From positions 62,001-126,000 of the forward strand of contig NZ_FOAF01000005.1 of NCBI RefSeq assembly GCF_900109575.1: a stretch of 64,000 nt of DNA, read 5' to 3'. This DNA comes from Olivibacter domesticus (lineage in GTDB: Bacteria; Bacteroidota; Bacteroidia; Sphingobacteriales; Sphingobacteriaceae). Below the pieces are notes generated by a model, which saw nothing but the letters and a program-made list of their open reading frames with translations, made no database searches and was not told the origin of the DNA. Positions 11,261-22,126 of this stretch are shown here, in pieces (the stretch's first letter is position 1; each line of letters starts with the position of its first letter). Position numbers and translations under genes: made by a program.

Positions 11261-12955
11261 ATGCTAACTGAACAAAAAACTGAACTAAACAAATACAGCA
11301 AGGTGTTTACGCAAGACAAAACACAACCTGCTGCCCAAGCCATGCTTTATGGCATTGGACTTACGGATGAAGACATGAATAAGGCACAAGTCGGCATTGC
11401 AAGTATGGGCTACGATGGCAATACCTGTAACATGCATTTGAACGATTTGGCGCAAGTGGTCAAAAAGGGGGTATGGGATAGTGATTTAGTTGGTTTAGTG
11501 TTTAATACAATTGGCGTAAGTGATGGCATGAGTAATGGAACGGATGGAATGCGCTACTCCTTGGTAAGCCGTGATATTATTGCTGATAGTATTGAAGCCA
11601 TCTGTGGCGGGCAATATTACGACGGTCTTATCACCATTCCTGGCTGCGATAAAAATATGCCTGGATCTATTATGGCTATGGGAAGGTTAAATCGCCCTTC
11701 TATCATGGTGTACGGAGGTACTATTGCCCCCGGGCACTATAAAGGAGAAGAGTTAAATATTGTATCTGCATTTGAAGCACTTGGAAAGAAAATAGCAGGC
11801 ACCATTTCGGATGAAGACTTTATAGGCGTTGTTAAACATACCTGCCCTGGGGCGGGTGCTTGTGGAGGAATGTATACAGCGAACACCATGGCATCTGCCA
11901 TTGAAGCGTTAGGTATGAGCCTTCCTTATTCCTCTTCTAATCCAGCAGTAAGTGATGAAAAGAAAAAAGAATGTTTAGAAGCTGGAAAATATATTCGGAT
12001 TCTGTTAGAAAACGATATTAAGCCATCAGATATTATGACCCGCAAGGCTTTTGAAAATGCATTGCGAATCATTATCATACTTGGGGGAAGTACAAATGCC
12101 GTATTGCATTTCATTGCCATGGGCAAGAGCATCGGCGTTGAAATCACACAAGACGATTTTCAGCGCATGAGCGATACAACTCCTGTATTGGCTGATTTCA
12201 AACCCAGTGGTAAATATCTTATGCAAGATCTTCATCAACATGGTGGTATACCTGCTGTAATGAAATATCTATTGAATGAAGGCTTGCTCCATGGTGATTG
12301 TTTAACTGTTACCGGCAATACAGTGGCAGAGAATTTAGCGGATGTTGAACCGATCAACCTAAAAAAACAGGACATTGTGCAGACGCTTGATAATCCAATC
12401 AAGCCAACAGGCCATTTACAGATTCTGTATGGCAATTTAGCGGAGAAAGGTAGCGTTGCCAAAATATCTGGCAAAGAAGGCGAACGTTTCGAAGGACCTG
12501 CAAGGGTTTTCGATGGTGAAAAACATTTAATTGAAGGTTTAGCTAGCGGTACTGTAAAATCAGGTGACGTCGTTGTCATTAAAAATGAAGGTCCGAAAGG
12601 AGCACCGGGCATGCCTGAAATGTTAAAACCAACCTCTGCCATTATTGGTTATGGCCTAGGAAAAAGTGTGGCGCTGATCACCGATGGTCGCTTTAGCGGC
12701 GGTACGCACGGGTTTGTAGTTGGACACATTACGCCTGAAGCTTTTGAGGGTGGTTTAATTGGTTTGGTCGAAAACAACGATATTATCGAGATCGATGCTG
12801 TCAACAATACAATTAATTTAAAAGTTTCGGATGACGTTATTGCTGAAAGAAGGCGAAACTGGAAACAACCCAGTTTAAAAGTAAGCAAAGGAGTATTATA
12901 CAAATACGCGAAAACCGTTTCAAATGCCGCTGAAGGCTGCGTAACGGATGAATAA
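11261..12955 (+). CDS. ilvD: Dihydroxy-acid dehydratase
   Basis: Converts 2,3-dihydroxy-3-methylbutanoate and its homologue to the 2-keto acids of valine and isoleucine. From the ATG at 11261 it is 564 residues ([16 protein letters not shown]). The upstream TTG extension adds 34 residues without homology. The Fe-S/active-site cysteines are in [23 protein letters not shown] and [16 protein letters not shown]. The C-terminal [17 protein letters not shown] block is intact. It is the first gene of the ilv-leu cluster, followed 100 bp later by ilvB. Confidence 0.97.
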   Translation: MLTEQKTELNKYSKVFTQDKTQPAAQAMLYGIGLTDEDMNKAQVGIASMGYDGNTCNMHLNDLAQVVKKGVWDSDLVGLVFNTIGVSDGMSNGTDGMRYSLVSRDIIADSIEAICGGQYYDGLITIPGCDKNMPGSIMAMGRLNRPSIMVYGGTIAPGHYKGEELNIVSAFEALGKKIAGTISDEDFIGVVKHTCPGAGACGGMYTANTMASAIEALGMSLPYSSSNPAVSDEKKKECLEAGKYIRILLENDIKPSDIMTRKAFENALRIIIILGGSTNAVLHFIAMGKSIGVEITQDDFQRMSDTTPVLADFKPSGKYLMQDLHQHGGIPAVMKYLLNEGLLHGDCLTVTGNTVAENLADVEPINLKKQDIVQTLDNPIKPTGHLQILYGNLAEKGSVAKISGKEGERFEGPARVFDGEKHLIEGLASGTVKSGDVVVIKNEGPKGAPGMPEMLKPTSAIIGYGLGKSVALITDGRFSGGTHGFVVGHITPEAFEGGLIGLVENNDIIEIDAVNNTINLKVSDDVIAERRRNWKQPSLKVSKGVLYKYAKTVSNAAEGCVTDE

Positions 12956-13055
12956 AGCGGAAGAGCAAGAAGAAAGAGAAAAGAATACTGCTATAGTTAA
13001 CAGGTATATCGATAAGACGAATAACGAGTAACAAACAACCAATAACAAAAAGGAC

Positions 13056-14807
13056 ATGAATACGCTCGAAATAACGAAAAACACTCCTCAGCAACTACAA
13101 GAGGAAAAAGCAAAAACAACAAAAATTTCAGGCTCACAAGCTGTATTGGAGGCATTTATTGCTGAAGGAGTGGATACCATATTTGGTTATCCAGGCGGCG
13201 CAATTATGCCCATTTATGACGCGCTTTATGATTACAACGATAAGCTGAAACACATTTTAGTGCGTCATGAGCAAGGGGGAATACACGCTGCTCAAGGTTA
13301 TGCCCGCACCTCGGGTAGAACAGGCGTTGTATTTGCAACTAGTGGCCCGGGAGCTACCAACCTAGTTACCGGTTTAGCGGATGCAATGATCGACAGCAAT
13401 CCTGTTGTATGTGTTACCGGACAGGTTTTTGCACATCTATTGGGCACGGATGCTTTTCAGGAAACGGACGTTATTAATATCACAACGCCCGTTACCAAGT
13501 GGAACTATCAGGTAACTGATGCCTGTGAAATTCCAGCGGCCTTGGCAAAAGCTTTCTATATAGCAAGAACAGGTCGACCTGGCCCTGTATTAATAGATAT
13601 TACGAAAAATGCACAACTGCAATTATTTGACTATGAAGGCTACAAAGCTTGTAATCACATAAGAAGCTACCGCCCTGCTCCTATTGTCAGAAAAGAATAT
13701 ATAGCGCAAGCAGCGGAATTGATCAATCAAGCAAAAAAACCATTTGTGCTTTTTGGGCAAGGTGTTATATTAGGTAAAGCCGAAAACGAATTCAAGGCCT
13801 TTATAGAAAAAACTGGAATTCCGGCGGCATGGACGATTATGGGATTGAGTGCTTTGCCAACAGACCATCCTTTAAACGTAGGTATGTTGGGTATGCATGG
13901 AAATTATGCACCAAATGTACTGACAAATGATTGCGACGTTTTGATTGCTATCGGTATGCGCTTTGACGACCGTGTTACCGGACGCCTAGATAAATATGCG
14001 AAGCAAGCTAAAATCATTCACCTCGACATCGACCCTGCTGAAATAGACAAAAATGTAAAAACTACAGTACCTGTATGGGGAGATTGTAAGGAGACTTTAC
14101 CCTTGCTTACACAGTTGGTACAAGCGAATCAGCATGACGCTTGGCTACAGAAATTCAGAGAGCTTGAGCAAGAAGAGATAAAGGAAGTCATCAATAACGA
14201 ATTGCAACCTAGTGAAGGGGAGATGACCATGGGAGAAGTTATCAATGTGCTCAACGAGCTGACAAATGACGATGCCGTTATCGTAACCGATGTTGGTCAG
14301 CATCAAATGGTGGCTTGCCGTTATGCTCGCTTTAAACAGTCGAAAAGTAACGTTACATCGGGTGGTTTAGGCACTATGGGTTTTGGGCTTCCAGCGGCCA
14401 TAGGAGCATGGTATGGCGCTCCAGACCGTACTGTTGTTGCCATTATTGGCGATGGTGGTATACAGATGACGATTCAGGAACTCGGCACGATTATGCAATT
14501 CGGTGCTAAGGTTAAAATCTTGATCCTTAACAACCAGTTTTTGGGTATGGTGCGCCAGTGGCAACAGTTGTTCCATGATAAACGCTACTCTTTTGTAAAC
14601 ATCACAAGCCCAGATTACGTGGCTGTTGCTAAAGGATATTATATCTCAGGAAAACAGGTAAATGAACGTGCCAGCTTACGACAAGCATTGAAAGAAATGC
14701 TAGAGCACGATGGCTCATACTTGTTGGAAGTAATGGTAGGCAAGGAAAACAATGTATTTCCGATGGTACCTCAAGGAAGTAGTGTAAGCGAAATCAGATT
14801 AAAGTAA
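13056..14807 (+). CDS. ilvB: Acetolactate synthase, large (catalytic) subunit
   Basis: 583-residue ThDP enzyme that condenses two pyruvates, or pyruvate with 2-oxobutanoate. The activating Glu is in LVRHEQGGIHAAQGYART. The FAD/central-domain region covers about 200-340, and the ThDP/Mg motif GDGGIQMTIQEL ... NNQFLGMVRQWQ lies near 465-505. The start is set by an AAAAGGAC Shine-Dalgarno-like sequence just before the ATG, unusually good for this window. The stop is 5 bp from ilvN, so the two subunits are made together. Confidence 0.97.
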   Translation: MNTLEITKNTPQQLQEEKAKTTKISGSQAVLEAFIAEGVDTIFGYPGGAIMPIYDALYDYNDKLKHILVRHEQGGIHAAQGYARTSGRTGVVFATSGPGATNLVTGLADAMIDSNPVVCVTGQVFAHLLGTDAFQETDVINITTPVTKWNYQVTDACEIPAALAKAFYIARTGRPGPVLIDITKNAQLQLFDYEGYKACNHIRSYRPAPIVRKEYIAQAAELINQAKKPFVLFGQGVILGKAENEFKAFIEKTGIPAAWTIMGLSALPTDHPLNVGMLGMHGNYAPNVLTNDCDVLIAIGMRFDDRVTGRLDKYAKQAKIIHLDIDPAEIDKNVKTTVPVWGDCKETLPLLTQLVQANQHDAWLQKFRELEQEEIKEVINNELQPSEGEMTMGEVINVLNELTNDDAVIVTDVGQHQMVACRYARFKQSKSNVTSGGLGTMGFGLPAAIGAWYGAPDRTVVAIIGDGGIQMTIQELGTIMQFGAKVKILILNNQFLGMVRQWQQLFHDKRYSFVNITSPDYVAVAKGYYISGKQVNERASLRQALKEMLEHDGSYLLEVMVGKENNVFPMVPQGSSVSEIRLK

Positions 14808-14812
14808 AAGTA

Positions 14813-15403
14813 ATGGAAAAACAAGAATATACCATCACCCTTTATACTGAAAATTCAATAGGAATGATCAGTAGGATTGCCATCATATTCTCTCGACGTA
14901 AAATTAATATTGAAAGTCTCAATACTTCACCTTCGGAGGTTCACGGCATTCATCGGTTCACCATCGTAATCACCGAATCTGAGGAAGTAGTGCGGAAACT
15001 TTGCAGACAGATAGAAAAACAAGTTGAGGTTTTAAAGGCATATTATAATACAAATGACGAGGTAATATGGCAAGAACAGGCGCTTTATAAGGTGCCAACA
15101 GATATCGTTACCGAAAAAGCACCTATCGAACGCTTATTACGTGAATATGGTGCACATGCCGTGGTTATCCGAAATGATTATACTGTATTTGAAACAGCAG
15201 GTCATCGAGAAGAAATAGATAAACTTACGGAAGCCTTGGCAGAATATAATCTGATTGAGTTTGTAAGAAGTGCTCGTATTGCCATCATCAAGGACAGCAA
15301 AGGTTTTCATAATAAGCTCAAGGAGTTTGAAGAGGCAGAACCGACGCAAGATGTTGTAGAAAACGAATATCTTGACAAGCAGGATAAGATATTTACCATG
15401 TAA
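14813..15403 (+). CDS. ilvN: Acetolactate synthase, small (regulatory) subunit
   Basis: 196 residues, with an N-terminal ACT domain (about 5-80: YTITLYTENSIGMISRIAIIFSRR, NIESLNTSPSE) that binds valine and gives feedback control of IlvB. A C-terminal ALS_ss_C-like domain follows, with a charged tail longer than in the enterobacterial enzyme. It starts 5 bp after ilvB and is followed 6 bp later by the DinB-like gene. Confidence 0.95.
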   Translation: MEKQEYTITLYTENSIGMISRIAIIFSRRKINIESLNTSPSEVHGIHRFTIVITESEEVVRKLCRQIEKQVEVLKAYYNTNDEVIWQEQALYKVPTDIVTEKAPIERLLREYGAHAVVIRNDYTVFETAGHREEIDKLTEALAEYNLIEFVRSARIAIIKDSKGFHNKLKEFEEAEPTQDVVENEYLDKQDKIFTM

Positions 15404-15409
15404 TCAGCA

Positions 15410-15916
15410 ATGGCCATAACAAGTATAGACATAGCAATTCAAGTAAGAAGGAACTTTATTCAATTGATGGATGAAATGACTATTGCTGAACTTAACATCA
15501 TTCCTCCGGGATTTAACAACAATATTGCTTGGAATTTCGGACATATTGTGGTGAGTCAGCAAAAACTTTGTTATATGCTGTCGGAATTACCTCTTAAGAT
15601 GGGAGAACAGTATATACTAAGCTATCAAAAAGGGTCTAAACCTGAAAAATTTATTGATCAGGAAGAAATTAACTATTTGAAGGAAAAAGCATACACTTTA
15701 ATCGATGAATTACGAATAGATTTGAAGGCAGGTATTTTCCGTAACTTTAATCCTACTAAACTGCATTTTGGTCTCGAACTCAAAGGCATAGAAGACGCTA
15801 TCAATTATTTTCAAAATCATGATGCGTTGCATCTAGGCTTTGCTACAGCGATAAAAAGAGCAATAATAGGTGAAAGACAAAAAGCTGAAGACCAATTGCT
15901 GAAGGTCGGAAGCTAA
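15410..15916 (+). CDS. DinB-family metal-binding four-helix protein
   Basis: 168 residues, predicted all-helical and cytoplasmic, no signal peptide. The three DinB metal-ligand histidines are recognisable: one in NIAWNFGHIVVSQQ near residue 48 and two in NHDALHLGF near 145-150. DinB/YfiT relatives include mycothiol- and bacillithiol-dependent transferases, but most have no known role. It begins 6 bp after ilvN and ends 50 bp before ilvC, in the same direction, so it is embedded in the ilv operon. A role in the pathway is possible but unproven. Confidence 0.85.
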   Translation: MAITSIDIAIQVRRNFIQLMDEMTIAELNIIPPGFNNNIAWNFGHIVVSQQKLCYMLSELPLKMGEQYILSYQKGSKPEKFIDQEEINYLKEKAYTLIDELRIDLKAGIFRNFNPTKLHFGLELKGIEDAINYFQNHDALHLGFATAIKRAIIGERQKAEDQLLKVGS

Positions 15917-15966
15917 ATAATAACTAAAAATTAAAAACAGTAAATCGTCAATTATCAGATAAAACA

Positions 15967-17448
15967 ATGGCAAATTATTTTAACACCCTACCACTTAGAG
16001 AGAAATTGAATCAATTAGGCGTAGCCGAATTTATGGATATTAGTGAATTTGCAGATGGAGTGAGCGCACTAAAAGGCAAAAAAATCGTCATCGTGGGCTG
16101 TGGTGCTCAAGGCTTAAATCAAGGACTCAATTTAAGGGATAGTGGACTTGATGTTTCATACGCACTTCGGAAAGAAGCTATTGAACAGAAAAGAGATTCA
16201 TGGAAAAATGCAACCGATAACAACTTTACGGTAGGCACTTATGAAGAACTTATACCTACAGCTGACCTCGTAAGTAACTTAACGCCTGACAAACAACACT
16301 CTTCCGTTATTGATGCTGTTATGCCTTTAATGAAAGAAGGTGCTACGCTATCTTATTCACATGGTTTCAATATCGTAGAAGAAGGAAAGCAGATTCGCAA
16401 AGACATTACGGTGGTTATGACCGCTCCAAAGTGCCCTGGTTCAGAAGTAAGAGCCGAATACTTGCGTGGTTTTGGGGTACCTACCCTCATTGCGGTTCAC
16501 CCTGAAAACGATCCTCAAGGCAAGGGTTTAGCTGAAGCCAAAGCATACTGCGTGGGTACTGGTGGTCACAAAGCAGGCGTTTTGCGTTCCTCTTTTGTAG
16601 CGGAAGTAAAATCAGATTTAATGGGGGAACAAACCATCTTATGCGGACTTTTGCAAACTGGTTCCATCCTATCATTCGACAAGATGGTAGAAAAGGGAAT
16701 TGAACCGGGATATGCATCTAAACTTGTTCAGTATGGCGTCGAAGTGATCACGGAAGCGTTAAAGCAAGGTGGTATTACAGCGATGATGGACAGACTGAGC
16801 AATGTGGCTAAAATCAAAGCATTTGAAGTTGCTGAAGAACTCAAAACAATTATGCGTCCTTTGTTCCAAAAGCACCAAGATGATATCATGGGGGGTGAAT
16901 TTAGCCGCGTGATGATGGAAGACTGGGCTAATGGAGATAAAAATTTATTGACTTGGCGCGCTGCCACAGGTGAAACTGCTTTCGAAAAAACACCTGCTGG
17001 GGATATTAAAATTGGAGAGCAAGAATATTTTGACCATGCAGTATTTATGGTTTCTTATATTAAAGCAGGAGTTGAATTAGCTTTTGAAACCATGGTAGAA
17101 GCAGGTATTAAACCGGAATCAGCTTATTACGAGTCTTTGCATGAAACACCTCTAATTGCCAATACCATTGCACGCAAAAAGCTATTCGAAATGAACCGCG
17201 TTATTTCGGATACGGCTGAATACGGTTGTTATTTATTTGATCATGCCTGTAAACCTTTATTAGCTGATTTTATGAAAACAGTTGATACAGACATCATTGG
17301 CAAGAACTATAATGAGGGGAAAGATGGCGCTGTTGATAACCAGGAGTTAATTGCAGTTAATGATGCCATCCGCAACCATCCTGTAGAAAAAGTAGGTGCT
17401 GTATTACGAAAAGCAATGACTGCCATGAAGGCCATTAAAACAGTATAA
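15967..17448 (+). CDS. ilvC: Ketol-acid reductoisomerase, class II
   Basis: 493 residues, the long class II form as in E. coli. It isomerises and reduces acetolactate or acetohydroxybutyrate with NADPH and Mg2+. The nucleotide-binding loop is [21 protein letters not shown] (about residues 39-59). The duplicated C-terminal knotted domain carries the metal/substrate residues ([13 protein letters not shown], and the later repeat region up to [10 protein letters not shown]). The gene follows the DinB-like gene and is closed by a perfect 14-bp inverted repeat, so it is probably the last gene of the ilvD-ilvC unit. Confidence 0.97.
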   Translation: MANYFNTLPLREKLNQLGVAEFMDISEFADGVSALKGKKIVIVGCGAQGLNQGLNLRDSGLDVSYALRKEAIEQKRDSWKNATDNNFTVGTYEELIPTADLVSNLTPDKQHSSVIDAVMPLMKEGATLSYSHGFNIVEEGKQIRKDITVVMTAPKCPGSEVRAEYLRGFGVPTLIAVHPENDPQGKGLAEAKAYCVGTGGHKAGVLRSSFVAEVKSDLMGEQTILCGLLQTGSILSFDKMVEKGIEPGYASKLVQYGVEVITEALKQGGITAMMDRLSNVAKIKAFEVAEELKTIMRPLFQKHQDDIMGGEFSRVMMEDWANGDKNLLTWRAATGETAFEKTPAGDIKIGEQEYFDHAVFMVSYIKAGVELAFETMVEAGIKPESAYYESLHETPLIANTIARKKLFEMNRVISDTAEYGCYLFDHACKPLLADFMKTVDTDIIGKNYNEGKDGAVDNQELIAVNDAIRNHPVEKVGAVLRKAMTAMKAIKTV

Positions 17449-17453
17449 AAAAG

Positions 17454-17490
17454 CATCCAGACCAGTTTAACAGGCTAACTGGTCTGGATG
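17454..17490. terminator. Perfect 14-bp inverted repeat behind ilvC
   Basis: CATCCAGACCAGTT at 17454-17467 pairs perfectly with AACTGGTCTGGATG at 17477-17490 around a 9-nt loop. There is no T-tract on the plus side. Six A residues precede the left arm, so a U-tract would exist only in a minus-strand transcript. Confidence 0.65.
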
Positions 17491-17552
17491 ATATCTCCTA
17501 TTAACATGGATAAACCATTTCAATTTGATGCTTAATTGCTAGAAAAGGAATG

Positions 17553-17584
17553 ATTGTATATAAAAAGCAATTTATATAAGTTTG
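17553..17584 (+). promoter_or_regulatory. Candidate promoter of the ModF-like gene
   Basis: ATTG at 17553-17556, 20 bp spacer, then TAAGTTTG at 17577-17584, a perfect TAnnTTTG box about 50 bp before the ATG at 17636. It would make the ABC gene independent of the ilv transcript. Confidence 0.5.
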
Positions 17585-17635
17585 CATCACAAAATAACGG
17601 TACTATATTAAAAAGGCATTCCAGCCTATTCGGCT

Positions 17636-19099
17636 ATGATTAATTCCGTCGTCCATATCACCCATTTAAGTCTTCAATATGCACATGATGTTATATTGGA
17701 CCAGCTAAATTGGCAAATCCTTCCGGAAGAGCATTGGCTTATTGGTGGAAAAAGCGGTTCCGGAAAGAGCTCACTAGGGAAAGCGCTCGCTGGACTGGAA
17801 AAAATAAGCGGCAATATCCAATTCTTTTTCGATCCATCGTCCCCCCTTCCTGCTCGGGTTTTATATGTATCTAACTGGTATCAGTTTACAAATCTAGAAG
17901 GCGACCGTAACTTCTATTATCAGCAACGTTATAATAAGCAACAACGAAATGATACCTTAACGGTATATGCTGAATTAATGCATTATTCCAAAGAGGAGAA
18001 TCTGACGTTCGAAGAGGTCGAAAAATACTTGAGCCTTTTTGATTTTCTCGATTTCAAAAATACGCAGCTCATCGAGTTGTCGAGTGGTGAGCACAAAAAA
18101 CTGCAGTTGATAAAAGCTTTGTGGCTAAAACCGCAACTGCTGATTATCGACGAACCTTATACCGGACTGGATAAGGCTTCGCGCAACAAACTAAATCAGT
18201 TTTTGGAAGAGCTAGTCGCAGCCGGTGTACAGTTGATGCTTATCACAAACGATGAAAATATACCCAGCTGTATTAATCGATTTGCAGAAATTGAAAACGG
18301 ACAGTTAAAAATCCTTTCCGCTATTCAACATTTTTCTAAAGACCTGGCACGCCGGCAGAAACCCTTGCCCTATTTCCTGCGGCAAGAGTCGAAGGAATCG
18401 GCGGATATATTCGTTCACATGGAGAACATCCGTGTTCGCTATGGCGAAAAAGAAGTATTAAAGAATATCAGTTGGACCGTGCGTAAAGGTGAAAAGTGGC
18501 TGCTGCAAGGACATAATGGTTCCGGGAAATCGACCTTGCTAAGCCTTATCAATGGAGATCATCCACAAGCTTATGCCAGTGAGATCCATCTTTTCGGTAA
18601 TAAACGCGGAAGTGGAGAAAGCATCTGGGATATCAAAGCGCATTTAGGTATTGTCTCGCCCGAACTACATTGGTATTTTGATAAAGCGGCAAAGGTATGG
18701 CAAGCAATTGCCTCAGGTCTTTACGATAGTATTGGTTTATTTCGACAGCTTAACTATGAACAGCAGCAAAGAGTAAATCAACTAATGGATTTTTTTGAAC
18801 TTACATCCTATAAAGACAGGCTATTAACGTCCCTTCCATTGGGTAAGCAACGCCTCGTATTATTGGCCAGAACAATCATTAAAAACCCATCGCTATTGAT
18901 CTTAGATGAACCCTGTCAAGGACTGGATCAGGTGCAGACAGAACATTTCAATGCCGTTGTCGATGAACTTTGTAGCTTTGGAAAAACATTGATTTATGTA
19001 GGTCACTACGAGACATTATTACCTAGCTGTTTGGAAAATAAAATTGTGCTAGAGAAAGGTGAAGTAAAAACAATACAAAAGATAGCCGCATATGCTTAA
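17636..19099 (+). CDS. ModF/PhrA-like protein with two ABC ATPase domains
   Basis: 487 residues with two complete ABC modules and no membrane segment. Module 1: Walker A GKSGSGKS at residues 38-45, signature LSSGEHKKLQL, Walker B LLIIDEPYTGLD. Module 2: Walker A GHNGSGKST near 296, a degenerate signature LPLGKQRLVLLA, Walker B LLILDEPCQGLD. The KAHLGIVSPELHWYF segment in module 2 is characteristic of the ModF group, annotated as molybdenum-transport or photorepair ATPases. No permease is nearby, so a transport role is doubtful. The gene sits between the ilv and leu parts of the cluster with its own promoter. Confidence 0.85.
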   Translation: MINSVVHITHLSLQYAHDVILDQLNWQILPEEHWLIGGKSGSGKSSLGKALAGLEKISGNIQFFFDPSSPLPARVLYVSNWYQFTNLEGDRNFYYQQRYNKQQRNDTLTVYAELMHYSKEENLTFEEVEKYLSLFDFLDFKNTQLIELSSGEHKKLQLIKALWLKPQLLIIDEPYTGLDKASRNKLNQFLEELVAAGVQLMLITNDENIPSCINRFAEIENGQLKILSAIQHFSKDLARRQKPLPYFLRQESKESADIFVHMENIRVRYGEKEVLKNISWTVRKGEKWLLQGHNGSGKSTLLSLINGDHPQAYASEIHLFGNKRGSGESIWDIKAHLGIVSPELHWYFDKAAKVWQAIASGLYDSIGLFRQLNYEQQQRVNQLMDFFELTSYKDRLLTSLPLGKQRLVLLARTIIKNPSLLILDEPCQGLDQVQTEHFNAVVDELCSFGKTLIYVGHYETLLPSCLENKIVLEKGEVKTIQKIAAYA

Positions 19100-19175
19100 T
19101 TAAAATGGCAAAAAATAGGATGGTTATCCATTAGCAGCTATTGCATCATAAGAATAGAAATAAAAAACACCCAAT

Positions 19176-20687
19176 ATGTTACACAATCCTAATCACTTAT
19201 ACATATTCGACACCACGCTTCGTGATGGAGAGCAGGTTCCGGGCTCGCAATTGACTACGCCAGAAAAAATCATTATTGGAGAAGCACTCCAATCATTGGG
19301 CGTAGATATTATCGAAGCGGGTTTTCCTATATCAAGTCCCGGGGATTTCCAAAGTGTGGTAGAATTATCAAAGGCCGTTCGTGAGCCCATTATTTGTGCC
19401 TTAACTCGTGCAAATAAAGGAGATATCGATTGTGCAGCAGAGGCGTTAAAATATGCAAAACGTCCTCGTATCCACACCGGTATTGGTTCTTCGGATATGC
19501 ACATCAAGTATAAGTTTAACAGTACCCGTGAAGCGATTCTTGAACGTGCTGCAGAAGCGGTGAAATATGCCAAACAATTTGTGGAGGATGTTGAATTTTA
19601 TGCTGAAGATGCAGGAAGAGCCGATAATGTATATTTAGCTCAAATGATCGAAGCAGTGATTGCTGCCGGTGCAACGGTTGTCAATATCCCCGATACCAAT
19701 GGCTATTGCCTCCCTGAACAATATGGAGCTAAAATTCGTTTCCTAAAAGAAAACGTCAAGAATATCGATCAGGCGATTATCTCCGTTCATTGTCACAATG
19801 ATCTAGGTCTTGCTACCGCTAATAGCCTTTCAGGCATTCAGAACGGTGCTCGGCAGGTCGAATGTACGATAAATGGTATTGGTGAACGCGCTGGTAACAC
19901 TTCTTTAGAAGAGGTGGTAATGGCACTGAAGACACACTACCAGACACTTCAGTTCCAGACGAATATTAATACCAAACAACTATATCCGCTAAGTGCAATG
20001 GTAAGCCGAATGATGCGTATGCCCGTTCAGGCAAACAAAGCCATTGTTGGACGTAATGCCTTTGCACACAGCTCTGGCATTCATCAGGATGGCGTGCTTA
20101 AGCACCGTGAAAACTACGAGATTATCAATCCAGAGGATGTTGGTATAGATCAATCGGAAATTATCTTAACGGCTCGCAGTGGCAGGCATGCACTTAAGCA
20201 TCATTTAGAACGCCTTGGATACACGATTGAACGTATTGATTTAGATCAGACTTATCAGCGTTTTCTTACATTGGCTGATGAAAAGAAAGAGATCAAGGAT
20301 GACGACTTGCTACGTTTAATGGGCGAAGAGGCTGAGAGTAATTTTAAAAATGGCGTTACAATCAGCTCGCTACAAGTAATCACCGGCGATCAAAGCGATC
20401 CGCAAGCGATTATCAAACTAAACTATAGAGGTACCGAACAGGAAGCAACAGCATCCGGTAATGGTCCGGTTAGTGCGACCATTAAAGCTATTGAAAGCAT
20501 TATTGGAAGCCATAATGAAATCAAAGAATTCAACATCCACTCCATTCATGGTGGAAGCGATGATGTAAGTAAAGTGGATATGCGTGTCATCCATGAAGAT
20601 CAGTCATATATGGGATACGGATTCAGTACAGATATTGTAAGGGCTTCTGCGAATGCCTATCTAGATGCATTGAATAAATTTGTATAA
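19176..20687 (+). CDS. leuA: 2-Isopropylmalate synthase
   Basis: 503 residues. It condenses 2-oxoisovalerate with acetyl-CoA, the first committed step to leucine. The HMGL-like TIM barrel begins with [16 protein letters not shown], and the metal-binding [16 protein letters not shown] block is intact. The NGIGERAGN and [15 protein letters not shown] blocks follow. The C-terminal LeuA regulatory domain (about 385-500) gives leucine feedback inhibition in the family. It heads leuA-leuC-leuD, spaced 40 and 4 bp. A second, diverged paralogue lies downstream at 22888. Confidence 0.95.
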   Translation: MLHNPNHLYIFDTTLRDGEQVPGSQLTTPEKIIIGEALQSLGVDIIEAGFPISSPGDFQSVVELSKAVREPIICALTRANKGDIDCAAEALKYAKRPRIHTGIGSSDMHIKYKFNSTREAILERAAEAVKYAKQFVEDVEFYAEDAGRADNVYLAQMIEAVIAAGATVVNIPDTNGYCLPEQYGAKIRFLKENVKNIDQAIISVHCHNDLGLATANSLSGIQNGARQVECTINGIGERAGNTSLEEVVMALKTHYQTLQFQTNINTKQLYPLSAMVSRMMRMPVQANKAIVGRNAFAHSSGIHQDGVLKHRENYEIINPEDVGIDQSEIILTARSGRHALKHHLERLGYTIERIDLDQTYQRFLTLADEKKEIKDDDLLRLMGEEAESNFKNGVTISSLQVITGDQSDPQAIIKLNYRGTEQEATASGNGPVSATIKAIESIIGSHNEIKEFNIHSIHGGSDDVSKVDMRVIHEDQSYMGYGFSTDIVRASANAYLDALNKFV

Positions 20688-20727
20688 AAGATTGCAGAGA
20701 AAAAATTAAAAATCTAACTAAATAAAA

Positions 20728-22122
20728 ATGAGCAAGACGTTATTTGATAAAGTGTGGGACTCGCACGTAGTACGGAAGATTGAGGGCGGTCCCGACGTGT
20801 TATTTATCGACCGTCATTTAATCCATGAAGTTACGAGCCCCGTAGCCTTTTTAGGATTAAAGAATAGGGACATAAAAGTATTATATCCGGAGCGTACGTT
20901 TGCTACGGCTGATCATAATACGCCAACGATCAATCAGCATTTACCCGTTTCGGATCCGCTTTCGGCTAACCAGCTAAAGGCTTTAGAAAACAATGCAAAT
21001 GCTTACGGAATCCGACATTGGGGCCTTGGCCACCAGAAAAATGGCATCGTACATGTTATTGGTCCAGAACATGGCATTACGCAACCAGGTGCAACCATTG
21101 TGTGTGGCGATTCACATACCTCTACACACGGTGCTTTTGGTGCCATTGCCTTCGGAATCGGCACCTCAGAAGTTGAAATGGTTTTAGCTTCGCAATGTAT
21201 CATGCAGCCGAAAGCAAAAAAAATGCGAATTAGTGTGACAGGATCACTTAGTAAAGGCGTTACACCAAAAGATGTTGCCTTATTTATCATCTCTAAACTA
21301 ACTACTTCGGGTGCTACTGGATATTTTGTAGAATATGCTGGTGAAGTGTTTGAGAAGATGAGCATGGAAGGTCGTATGACGGTATGTAACTTGAGCATTG
21401 AAATGGGTGCGCGCGGTGGTATGATTGCTCCGGATCAAACAACGTTCGATTACATCAAAGATCGTGAATTTACACCTAAAGGTGATGCCTGGGATAAAGC
21501 GATGGCTTACTGGCAAACACTTAAAACAGATGCTGATGCTACTTTTGATAAAGAATTTACTTTTGATGGTAGCAGTATTGAACCCATGATTACTTATGGA
21601 ACGAATCCAGGCATGGGTATCGGTATTTCCAATCATATACCAGATGCATCTGAAGTGGAAGGCGGCGTGACTACTTATGAAAAATCACTCGGATATATGG
21701 GCTTTCATGAAGGCGAATCCATGATTGGCAAAAAAGTAGATTATGTTTTTGTAGGCAGCTGTACCAACGGTCGTATTGAGGACTTCAGGGCCTTTACTTC
21801 CTTAATTAAAGGAAAGAAAAAAGCCGAAAATGTCACGGTATGGCTCGTACCAGGCTCGCACATTGTGGAAGAACAAATTAAAAAGGAAGGTTTATTAGAT
21901 GTTTTAACCGAAGCTGGTTTCACGTTACGTCAACCTGGTTGTTCTGCTTGCCTAGCCATGAATGATGATAAAGTACCCGCAGGTAAATATGCCGTGAGTA
22001 CTTCGAACAGAAATTTTGAAGGTAGACAGGGACCTGGTGCGAGAACAATGCTTGCCAGCCCGCTAGTTGCCGCAGCTGCTGCTATCACCGGAGTAGTTAC
22101 AGATCCACGAACATTAATTTAA
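20728..22122 (+). CDS. leuC: 3-Isopropylmalate dehydratase, large subunit
   Basis: 464-residue aconitase-superfamily subunit. It carries the [4Fe-4S] cysteines (one in [12 protein letters not shown] and the pair in [10 protein letters not shown]) and the [14 protein letters not shown] block. With LeuD it isomerises 2-isopropylmalate to 3-isopropylmalate. In several lineages the same complex also handles citramalate on the pyruvate route to isoleucine, which matters here given the extra LeuA-like gene downstream. It is separated from leuD by 4 bp. Confidence 0.97.
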   Translation: MSKTLFDKVWDSHVVRKIEGGPDVLFIDRHLIHEVTSPVAFLGLKNRDIKVLYPERTFATADHNTPTINQHLPVSDPLSANQLKALENNANAYGIRHWGLGHQKNGIVHVIGPEHGITQPGATIVCGDSHTSTHGAFGAIAFGIGTSEVEMVLASQCIMQPKAKKMRISVTGSLSKGVTPKDVALFIISKLTTSGATGYFVEYAGEVFEKMSMEGRMTVCNLSIEMGARGGMIAPDQTTFDYIKDREFTPKGDAWDKAMAYWQTLKTDADATFDKEFTFDGSSIEPMITYGTNPGMGIGISNHIPDASEVEGGVTTYEKSLGYMGFHEGESMIGKKVDYVFVGSCTNGRIEDFRAFTSLIKGKKKAENVTVWLVPGSHIVEEQIKKEGLLDVLTEAGFTLRQPGCSACLAMNDDKVPAGKYAVSTSNRNFEGRQGPGARTMLASPLVAAAAAITGVVTDPRTLI

Positions 22123-22126
22123 AACA

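Noticed and set aside
12235-12642. 135-codon frame antisense to ilvD
   Set aside because: Lies entirely inside the strongly conserved ilvD coding sequence; Pro/Ser-rich composition typical of an antisense shadow.
21003-21398. 131-codon frame antisense to leuC
   Set aside because: Opposite a fully conserved leuC region; no independent start signal.
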